From an uncultured Lachnospiraceae bacterium (GTDB lineage: Bacteria > Bacillota > Clostridia > Lachnospirales > Lachnospiraceae): DNA of 41,954 nucleotides. Numbering within the stretch: the stretch's first letter is position 1; the number at the start of each line of letters is the position of its first letter. Positions 26,295 to 32,486 of this stretch are shown here, in pieces. The stretch spans positions 1 through 41,954 of the forward strand of contig CANQBH010000017.1 in assembly GCA_947589155.1 (NCBI GenBank), in the 5' to 3' direction. The notes under the pieces were generated by a model that saw only the letters and a list, made by a program, of their open reading frames with translations, made no database searches and was not told where the DNA came from. Both the position numbers and the translations under genes were made by a program.

Positions 26295-26969
26295 ATGACT
26301 ATCACCGAATTTATTATCCGCCTGCTGCTCATCATCGGCGTGGGCTTTCTGATCGGCTGCGAGCGGCAGCTCTCCGGTCACAATATCAGTTTTAAGACGA
26401 CGGTGCTGATCGCCATCGGCTCATACGCTTTCGTATCCGTCGAGGTCTTCCTCGGCACCGGCGATGCGCGCATGGCTGCCAATGTCATTACCGGTATCGG
26501 TTTCCTCTGTTCCGGCGTGATCTTTAAGAACGGCTCCAACGTCAACGGGCTGAACACAAGCGCAACGCTCTGGTCGACCTCTGCGATCAGCGTGCTGATC
26601 GGCTACGGCCACATCATCGAAGGCCTGCTGGCAACCGCGCTCCTTGTGCTCCTCAATATCTGCATGGCGTTCGGCGACCGGCACATCCGGCCGCTCAAGC
26701 GTTTCGCCGAACTCCACGACACCGAATATATCGTGGACGTCGTCTGCATTAAGACCGACATCAAAAAGGTCAAAAAAGTCATCAACGAATACGTTACGGA
26801 GCAGATGACGTTAAGCGGCTTTGAGGTCGAGATGGAGAGCGGCGCAAAATGCCGGATCCGCGCGCGTTTCCAGACCGAAGGCAACCCGCTCCGCCAGATC
26901 GCAAATATGTGCGAAAAGATCTTTGAAAAAGACGTGATCGCCGTCTCTTACGAACGCAACGACGATTAA
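26295..26969 (+). CDS. MgtC/SapB-family membrane protein
   Basis: A 224-residue protein. The N-terminal 130 residues carry the MgtC pattern of four to five membrane spans with IGCERQLSGH, GDARMAANVITGIGFLCSG and NTSATLWSTSAISVLIGYG. The C-terminal part (about 140-224) looks like the soluble ACT-like domain of longer family members. Homologues are tied to magnesium limitation and ATP-synthase regulation; the exact role here is not known. AGGAAAGG precedes ATG. It ends at a bidirectional terminator. Confidence 0.9.
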   Translation: MTITEFIIRLLLIIGVGFLIGCERQLSGHNISFKTTVLIAIGSYAFVSVEVFLGTGDARMAANVITGIGFLCSGVIFKNGSNVNGLNTSATLWSTSAISVLIGYGHIIEGLLATALLVLLNICMAFGDRHIRPLKRFAELHDTEYIVDVVCIKTDIKKVKKVINEYVTEQMTLSGFEVEMESGAKCRIRARFQTEGNPLRQIANMCEKIFEKDVIAVSYERNDD

Positions 26970-26976
26970 ACATAAA

Positions 26977-27006
26977 AACTGCCGCGGTCTTTCGCGGCAG
27001 TTCTTT
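26977..27006. terminator. Bidirectional intrinsic terminator
   Basis: A 10-bp GC-rich stem (26977-26986 with 26993-27002) has a 6-nt loop. It is flanked by CTTTT on the plus side and by TTTTTA on the minus strand, so it can end both the MgtC-family transcript and the convergent transcript of the cysteine-ended unknown gene. Confidence 0.85.
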
Positions 27007-27014
27007 TAATCTAT

Positions 27015-27980
27015 TTAATCTATCGACGCAGGATTTAAGGCGACCGTATCGTCTACGGCTCCGCTGCTGCACGGCGTGCTGCACGCGCTCTGAAACGTCC
27101 CGCCGTTGCAGACCGCGCACCCGCTGTTCTGCCGGTCGCAGCACTGTTGCTTATAACACTCTTCATAGGCCGGCGCGCCCAGATCGAGCGGTTTGATCTC
27201 AAGATTCAGCAGTTCCCCTTCAACAAACTTCATACATTCGCTGTCTTCCGGCGGGAGGATGCTTCCCTTAGGAATGTCGATCTTCCCCGCGCTCGCCACC
27301 TTGTATCCGGCGAAGTAAAGGCTCTGCAATACGAGCGTCAGCCCTACCGTCACGGTGTTCTCATCCAGATCAAGATCCAGAAGTTTTGCCATGGAAAACA
27401 TATTGATTCCCTGACGGATCACATTGTTATTCACGTTTTCGCCAATGACGTTGACCGTCGGCACAGGCTGCGCGGCGGCGGTATAGGTCAATCCGTACGG
27501 CGCGAAGATCTCCAGTTCAACGGACGTCGGATCCGTATCTTCATCATAGGTCGGCGCCGTGGTCTCCGGCGGCAGATAAACTGCGGTCGGATAAAGCGTA
27601 GCCAGCGGCCTGCACGCGGAATCGTACAGACTAAGAGCAAACTGCATCGTAAGATTTGTCAGGGTGACGCGGTAGCAGTTCGGCCGTCCCGTGATGGCTT
27701 CAACCGTTGCGCTTCCTGCTGCAAGCGTCGTGTCGATCACCCGGATCACGGCGTTCGTCGCCGTCGGATACGCCGCCGATATCGTCTCCGCCGGACGAAA
27801 TGTCGCGCACAGATTGACTCCGATCTCGTCATAGATCAGCGGCGCCATGATCCCCAGAAGATCCGGATCCGCGCAGATCGGGTTTGCACATACGTCTATG
27901 CACTCCCGGCCGCCGCTTCCGATGGACCGGACCGCATCGCTGACGATCCGCGGCCTTGCTCCACATTTACATTTTGCCAT
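27015..27980 (-). CDS. Unrecognised protein with cysteine-rich termini
   Basis: A 321-residue protein I cannot assign. It has no signal peptide or membrane span. The N-terminus is KCKCG and soon CIDVCANPIC; the C-terminus is packed with Cys (CYKQQCCDRQNSGCAVC, then CSTPCSS). The middle is rich in Thr, Ala, Pro and Val with beta-type patterning (for example CYRVTLTNLTMQFALSLYD), including a Pro/Thr segment near 175-190. Cysteine-tipped beta proteins of this kind occur in spore coat or exosporium layers, but that is inference. ATG 27980 has AGGAG 8 nt upstream; a longer frame to 28088 lacks one. It is monocistronic and ends at a shared terminator. Confidence 0.7.
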   Translation of the reverse strand: MAKCKCGARPRIVSDAVRSIGSGGRECIDVCANPICADPDLLGIMAPLIYDEIGVNLCATFRPAETISAAYPTATNAVIRVIDTTLAAGSATVEAITGRPNCYRVTLTNLTMQFALSLYDSACRPLATLYPTAVYLPPETTAPTYDEDTDPTSVELEIFAPYGLTYTAAAQPVPTVNVIGENVNNNVIRQGINMFSMAKLLDLDLDENTVTVGLTLVLQSLYFAGYKVASAGKIDIPKGSILPPEDSECMKFVEGELLNLEIKPLDLGAPAYEECYKQQCCDRQNSGCAVCNGGTFQSACSTPCSSGAVDDTVALNPASID

Positions 27981-28134
27981 TGATTCTTCTCCTGTCTTTT
28001 TCTTTATCTTATGTGTTTTCCCGTGATCTGTTCCGCTTTTAGCCCTCTTCCTTTTACATTTTTGTTCTATTTCTCCTGTGCGCCGCATATCTTAGGGTAA
28101 ACATCGTTTTGACGAGAAGAAAGGCGGACGTTCC

Positions 28135-28728
28135 ATGGCGCGGCAGCAGGAAGAATCGTATGCAGTCTATCCGAATCACGGCCGGTTGTTTTTGCGGAAG
28201 ATGCAGGATCCTTTTGCGCGGCCTCGTCTCCTGCATGACGACTACCGTTCCGATCTCACCTCGCTTGTCTTTGAGCGCCGGCTCTTTTATTGTTATCTTT
28301 CCCTGAACGGCGATATCCTGATTCGGACCTTAGAGGAGGGCGCGCCGCTTTTCTCCGTAAAAAAAGAAGAAGACCGGACACTGCTGCACCCGCAGCTTAC
28401 CTTCTTCTTCCAAGACCTCTGTCTTATCTATAACGACCTCTCCGCAAAGCGCGCCCCGCGCTTCTGCGTGCTTCTTCCTTTGGCTCCCGACCCCGTTCCC
28501 GTCTGCCTTCTGCGGCAGGACGGCGGCGGGATCTCCACAGCGCGCGAACTGCTGCTGCGCAAAAAAATACAGGAGACAGATCGTCTCCTGAGGCGGGAAC
28601 AGGACGAAAACCGGCGGCTGCAACACGCGCTCGACAGCGCCGCTTCCCAGTACGCGGTCCTGATGGATACCGCGCAGCAATACCGCGCGGAAGCCGGAAA
28701 GTGGTATGAAAAATACCGCCGCTCGTAG
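28135..28728 (+). CDS. Unrecognised protein with C-terminal coiled coil
   Basis: A 197-residue protein of unknown function. Residues 1-140 look like a mixed alpha/beta domain with aromatic-rich strands (SLVFERRLFYCYLSLNG, HPQLTFFFQDLCLIYNDL); residues 145-190 form a charged helix with heptads (RKKIQETDRLLRREQDENRRLQ) suggesting a coiled coil and oligomerisation. No signal or membrane span. It starts at ATG 28135 behind AGAAAGG and ends one base before the convergent AlbA_2 gene stop. It is divergent from the cysteine-ended unknown gene; a link between the two is only positional. Confidence 0.65.
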   Translation: MARQQEESYAVYPNHGRLFLRKMQDPFARPRLLHDDYRSDLTSLVFERRLFYCYLSLNGDILIRTLEEGAPLFSVKKEEDRTLLHPQLTFFFQDLCLIYNDLSAKRAPRFCVLLPLAPDPVPVCLLRQDGGGISTARELLLRKKIQETDRLLRREQDENRRLQHALDSAASQYAVLMDTAQQYRAEAGKWYEKYRRS

Positions 28729-28729
28729 A

Positions 28730-29908
28730 TCAGTTTTCATCCTCCGGCTGCGCGGCGCGGAACTCTTTGAGCATCTCGTTTAAGCAGAGGCCGATCCGCA
28801 GCCTGTTCCGGCAGATCTGCGTATCGAACTTGTTGGCGGCAAGAACGTCCTCGAACCGCTGCTCTTTCGCATAGCGCTCCTCGAGCAGTTCCTGATGCGA
28901 ACTGATGTAGTCTTCAAATCTCTGCCGCTCTTTTTCGGAACGGTAAAGAAGGACGACTTCCATCAGGCGGTGGTAGACCGCCCAGCCTTCCTCGTCTTCC
29001 CGCGCAAGAAAGAACTGAAGGACGCGGTACGCCCCGCTGCCTTCGATGAAAAATTTATACTCGTATTTCTGCGCGATCTGGAACGGGCCGTCGCAGACAT
29101 AGCCCCATTCCGGCACCGGCATCAGATAGCGCCCGTTATCCAAAGACACCACCTGAAATTTCTCGAGCGCCGTCTTATGGCAGCGCAGATAGAGATTCAT
29201 ATAGACCGCCTGTGCGCCGACTATGGCGTAGGTATAAAATTCCGGAAACGCCGGATCCTCGTCGCGAACCAGTTTCAACTGGTATTCCGGCTTCAGCATA
29301 TCGTAATAGGTGTTGTTTTTCCGTTCCCATTCCGCCGGCATGGCCAGACGGTCGTAAAGCGTATCCAGCGGCGTCTTCAGCAGTCCGAAACGCTTCTTCC
29401 ACAACCGCTCGATCTCGCTGAACCGCGCGTTGGAAAGATCCGGCGTATTGCCGTCCCCGCAGCGCGTATAAATATGTCCGGCCAGCATGCCGAACCGGTC
29501 TTCCTTTAGAAAGAACGGCGTTTCTTCCGTATCAAAGATGGTCAAAACATCCGCTTCTTTTTCTTCTATCGTGACCGTATCGATGGTGATCTCCGGCTGG
29601 CAGTCTCCCGCCATCGGCAGTTTGGAAAGCGCGTCCACGATCTCCACCAGTTTTCTCCTGTGCTTCTTCATGCCGGTCACGTTCCCCTGTTCGTCCACGC
29701 CGAAGATCAGGTAACAGTCTTTATCATGCACTGTATTGGCAAAGCAGATGATGTCCTTGAGCAGTTCCGACAGCTGTTCGTGCCATTCCTGCCTGAAATC
29801 CCAATATTCACCTTTTCTATGCGTCTGTATCAACTCTTTTACGATCCGTTGTAACAGTGTTTTATCATTTTTTCTCATACTCTCTGACAGTCCGTTTCCA
29901 TCTATCAT
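28730..29908 (-). CDS. AlbA_2 (Schlafen-like AAA_4) domain protein
   Basis: A 392-residue protein. The N-terminal 130 residues match the AlbA_2 or divergent AAA_4 domain: an early Glu-containing helix region (EYWDFRQEWHEQLSELLKDIICFANT), then YLIFGVDEQGNVTG. The rest (about 165-392) is unassigned and includes DRLAMPAEWERK and a charged C-terminal helix. In other proteins this domain is joined to regulators or defence nucleases and may bind nucleic acid. ATG 29908 has GAGGAG only 3 nt away, which is tight; 29878 is an alternative. It is divergent from a MATE gene, with a 9-bp dyad between them. Confidence 0.8.
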   Translation of the reverse strand: MIDGNGLSESMRKNDKTLLQRIVKELIQTHRKGEYWDFRQEWHEQLSELLKDIICFANTVHDKDCYLIFGVDEQGNVTGMKKHRRKLVEIVDALSKLPMAGDCQPEITIDTVTIEEKEADVLTIFDTEETPFFLKEDRFGMLAGHIYTRCGDGNTPDLSNARFSEIERLWKKRFGLLKTPLDTLYDRLAMPAEWERKNNTYYDMLKPEYQLKLVRDEDPAFPEFYTYAIVGAQAVYMNLYLRCHKTALEKFQVVSLDNGRYLMPVPEWGYVCDGPFQIAQKYEYKFFIEGSGAYRVLQFFLAREDEEGWAVYHRLMEVVLLYRSEKERQRFEDYISSHQELLEERYAKEQRFEDVLAANKFDTQICRNRLRIGLCLNEMLKEFRAAQPEDEN

Positions 29909-29952
29909 TTCTCCTCTTTCCCCACTTGTGGCAACTTACAAATTTTAGCATA

Positions 29953-29984
29953 TTGCACAAAAACCACGTCTGACATTTGTGCAA
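29953..29984. repeat. 9-bp inverted repeat between AlbA_2 gene and MATE gene
   Basis: Arms TTGCACAAA (29953-29961) and TTTGTGCAA (29976-29984) are perfect inverted copies with a 14-nt spacer, so half-site centres are 23 bp apart. It lies between the AlbA_2 start codon and the MATE promoter. A further ATTGCAC occurs near 30051 beyond the -10 element. This resembles an operator for a dimeric regulator; no classic repressor gene adjoins. Confidence 0.55.
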
Positions 29985-30016
29985 ATATTTCTTACATTAA
30001 AGCAAGCCGCCGAAAG

Positions 30017-30045
30017 TTGCATTTTTCTTCCATTTGTGATATATA
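30017..30045 (+). promoter_or_regulatory. Promoter of the MATE exporter gene
   Basis: TTGCAT (30017-30022), a 17-bp spacer and TATATA (30040-30045) on the plus strand, 54 bp before the ATG. Called from consensus match and position. Confidence 0.55.
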
Positions 30046-30099
30046 AAAGTATTGCACTGTTACACATTCAAAAAACGGATCTTTCCGGGAGGATACATT

Positions 30100-31464
30100 A
30101 TGAAAGAGAATACGACCGATGTTTTTGCGAACGCTCCCGTTCCCAAGGCCGTTATGGTCAATGTGATTCCATCCATCATCAGTATGCTGATGGTGCTTGT
30201 TTACAATCTGGCGGACACGTTCTTTATCGGCCAGACCAAAGACGCTTATATGGTCGCGGGCGTTTCCGTGGCTACGCCCGCCTTTTTGGTCTTTATGGCC
30301 GTAGGTATGCTTTTCGGGATCGGCGGCACGTCGCTGATCTCGCGCAAACTCGGCGAAGGCGACCATGAAAAAGCCCGCCATACGTCAGCTTTCTGCTTCT
30401 GGAGCGGCTTCCTGATCGGACTTGTCGCTGCGGTCTTCATCGTCATTTACGCAGAGCCGATCTGCCGCCTGATCGGCGCGAGCGAAGACACCGTAGGCTA
30501 TGCGAGCCAATATCTGCGGATCGTCAGCATCAGCATCCCGTTCCTGATCGTGAGCAATTCCTTCAGCAATATCATCCGTGCGGAAGGCAGCGCCAATGTG
30601 GCGATGGCGGGTATGATCATCGGAAACCTTATCAACATCGTCCTCGATCCGCTGATGATCCTCGGCCTGCACTGGAACGTGGCGGGCGCGGCGGTCGCAA
30701 CGGTCTTCGGCAACCTCTTTTCCGCAGGATTTTATGTGTACCATATCATGCGCCGCAGCGCCATCCTGTCGATCCGTCCCAAAGACTACGCCGCCGGAGA
30801 CGGTATCGCTTCCGGCGTCTTTGCCATCGGCGTACCGGCCTGCCTGAACAATATCCTGATGAGTTTTTCCAATATCCTCATCAACAATATGATGGCGGAT
30901 TACAACGATATGGCCGTCGCCGGACTCGGCGTCGCCATGAAGGTCAACATGATCGTCGTCATGCTGCTGATCGGCCTCGGCGTCGGCGTACAGCCGTTGC
31001 TCGGCTTCTGCTACGGGGCGCGCAACCGCAGGCGCTATCTTGACGTTCTGAAGTTCACCACGATCCTCGCGCTGATCCTCAGCATGATCATGACGTTTAT
31101 CTGCTACTTCGGCGCGGAATTTCTGGTCAAGGCGTTCCTCGACAACGACGACGCGTTTACTTACGGGTTTACGTTTTCCCGCGTCTATATCATATCCGGT
31201 CCGATCATGGGGATCCTGTTTGTCTATATCAACGCGATCCAATCCTTAGGCGCGGCCCTTCCCGCGCTGATCTTAAACATCAGCCGTCAGGGGCTTGTCT
31301 ATATTCCGGTGCTTTTCCTTTTCCGCGCCGTCTTCAACACGCCGGTCATGCTGGCGGTCGCCGCGCCGGTAACGGACTACGCGTCCGCGACGCTCGCCGT
31401 CGTCCTGTTTGTGATCGCGTTTCGCAAATACTTCAAAAAAGATCCGGTTCCCGCGCCGTTTTGA
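30100..31464 (+). CDS. MATE-family multidrug/Na+ antiporter
   Basis: A 454-residue membrane protein with twelve expected spans in two MatE repeats. The first half shows VYNLADTFFIGQTKDAYMVAGVSVATP and FGIGGTSLISRKLGEGDHEKA, the second GIPACLNN-like VPACLNNILMSFSNIL and LGVGVQPLLGFCYGARN; these are MATE hallmarks. Such transporters swap H+ or Na+ for organic cations and drugs. ATG 30100 has GGGAGG 7 nt upstream; an earlier in-frame ATG at 30052 lacks one and lies at the predicted transcript start. It ends in a strong terminator. Confidence 0.93.
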   Translation: MKENTTDVFANAPVPKAVMVNVIPSIISMLMVLVYNLADTFFIGQTKDAYMVAGVSVATPAFLVFMAVGMLFGIGGTSLISRKLGEGDHEKARHTSAFCFWSGFLIGLVAAVFIVIYAEPICRLIGASEDTVGYASQYLRIVSISIPFLIVSNSFSNIIRAEGSANVAMAGMIIGNLINIVLDPLMILGLHWNVAGAAVATVFGNLFSAGFYVYHIMRRSAILSIRPKDYAAGDGIASGVFAIGVPACLNNILMSFSNILINNMMADYNDMAVAGLGVAMKVNMIVVMLLIGLGVGVQPLLGFCYGARNRRRYLDVLKFTTILALILSMIMTFICYFGAEFLVKAFLDNDDAFTYGFTFSRVYIISGPIMGILFVYINAIQSLGAALPALILNISRQGLVYIPVLFLFRAVFNTPVMLAVAAPVTDYASATLAVVLFVIAFRKYFKKDPVPAPF

Positions 31465-31469
31465 TTCAA

Positions 31470-31508
31470 AAGACCGGAAGATCTCTTTGTATCTTCCGGT
31501 CTTTTTTT
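31470..31508. terminator. Intrinsic terminator after the MATE gene
   Basis: A 13-bp stem (31470-31482 with 31491-31503), 8-nt loop and T-run (31502-31508). The minus side also has an A/T-rich flank, and the stop of the convergent cysteine-rich gene sits in the T-run, so it may serve both directions. Confidence 0.88.
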
Positions 31509-31944
31509 ATTTTTGCTTTTCTTCGTTATAGATCTCGGAAAGCGCCCTCCCGCGGGTGGCCTCTCTTTCGTTCGCCTTCACGAGGTAGGACAGGGGATTT
31601 CCTTCGTACTCCATCTCCTCTCCGAACATGATCATTTCCATGTTGTTGCGGATCACGGCAAGGAAACAGTCGTCCGTATGCTCCTCCTTGCACGCCTTGC
31701 AGTACACGAGCGTCTTTGCAATGACGCGCAGGACGTCGTCCTCGTCGTAACCGCGCCGCATGTCAAAGACCGGCCGGCTCTCCGACGCCCCGCCGATATG
31801 CGGCGGTATGACGTTCGTGCTAATCTTGTTGATATAGCGGGAATATCCGATCAGACATTCCTTCTTTTTGCAGGTCCCGCACACGCTTTCCGTGTGGCAG
31901 ATGCCGTCCAATAGATCCCGTAATTCTCCGTGTATCTGGTCCAT
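31507..31944 (-). CDS. Small cysteine-rich protein of unknown function
   Basis: A 145-residue soluble protein. Two cysteine groups stand out: ICHTESVCGTCKKKECLIGY (about residues 15-34) and VYCKACKEEHTDDCF (about 89-103), suggesting a zinc or Fe-S fold. The middle has VIPPHIGGASESRPVFDMRRGYD, and the C-terminus NPLSYLVKANEREATRGRAL. ATG 31944 is chosen, with an AACGAAAGATGG context, because homology-like content starts here; an upstream in-frame ATG at 32022 would add 26 mostly basic residues. It is divergent from csoR-copA. I do not recognise the family. Confidence 0.65.
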   Translation of the reverse strand: MDQIHGELRDLLDGICHTESVCGTCKKKECLIGYSRYINKISTNVIPPHIGGASESRPVFDMRRGYDEDDVLRVIAKTLVYCKACKEEHTDDCFLAVIRNNMEMIMFGEEMEYEGNPLSYLVKANEREATRGRALSEIYNEEKQK

Positions 31945-32100
31945 CTTTCGTTCTCCCCGTCTGTTTTTCGCCGGCCGACGCCGACCTATCACGCGTATCG
32001 CTCTTAGTATAGCATGGCGCAATAAAAAAGACTATCCCCCGCGTGAATATTTTTTTACTTTCCGCGCATGATAAAGCGTAATTTTTCCATCTTTTTTCTG

Positions 32101-32150
32101 TTGACATATACCCCATATGGGTATATGATAGTAATACCCCCTAGGGGTAT
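32101..32150 (+). promoter_or_regulatory. Promoter with two CsoR-type operators upstream of csoR-copA
   Basis: TTGACA (32101-32106), 17-bp spacer and TATGAT (32124-32129) form a strong promoter. One near-palindrome, ATACCCCATATGGGTAT (32108-32124), fills the spacer; a second, ATACCCCCTAGGGGTAT (32134-32150), covers the predicted start site. The centres are 26 bp apart. The TACCCC/GGGGTA pattern is the known operator type of CsoR copper sensors, so the operon should be derepressed by Cu(I). Confidence 0.88.
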
Positions 32151-32166
32151 GAAAGGATAAACGCTT

Positions 32167-32475
32167 ATGAACGAACACGAACCTTGCGGATGCTGCGCCA
32201 AAACCACGGAGCGTTCCGAAGAAGAACAAAAGAAACTGATCCACCGCCTGAACCGGATCGAAGGGCAGATCCGCGGGATCCGGAAAATGATCGAAAAAAA
32301 CGCCTACTGCACCGACGTCCTGATCCAGTCCGCCGCCGTCAACGCCGCGGTCAACTCGTTCAACCGCGAACTCTTGGCCAGCCACATCCGCGGCTGCGTC
32401 GCAAGGGATATCCGCAGCGGCAGCGACGACGTGATCGACGAACTGGTAGATACGTTACAAAAACTGATGAAATAA
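32167..32475 (+). CDS. csoR: CsoR-family copper-sensing repressor
   Basis: A 102-residue all-helical DUF156 protein. The Cu(I) ligands are in place: Cys48 (NAYCTDVL), His73 (ASHIRGC) and Cys77. The conserved RLNRIEGQIRGIRKMI helix contacts DNA. An extra N-terminal CGCC (7-10) is additional to the canonical triad. It represses the promoter just upstream and itself lies 11 bp before copA with an AAGGAGGGG ahead of copA, forming a two-gene copper operon. Confidence 0.95.
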   Translation: MNEHEPCGCCAKTTERSEEEQKKLIHRLNRIEGQIRGIRKMIEKNAYCTDVLIQSAAVNAAVNSFNRELLASHIRGCVARDIRSGSDDVIDELVDTLQKLMK

Positions 32476-32486
32476 GGAGGGGCGCT

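Noticed and set aside
30385-31242. 285-codon minus-strand frame over the MATE gene
   Set aside because: Asp/His/Arg-rich shadow of a hydrophobic protein.
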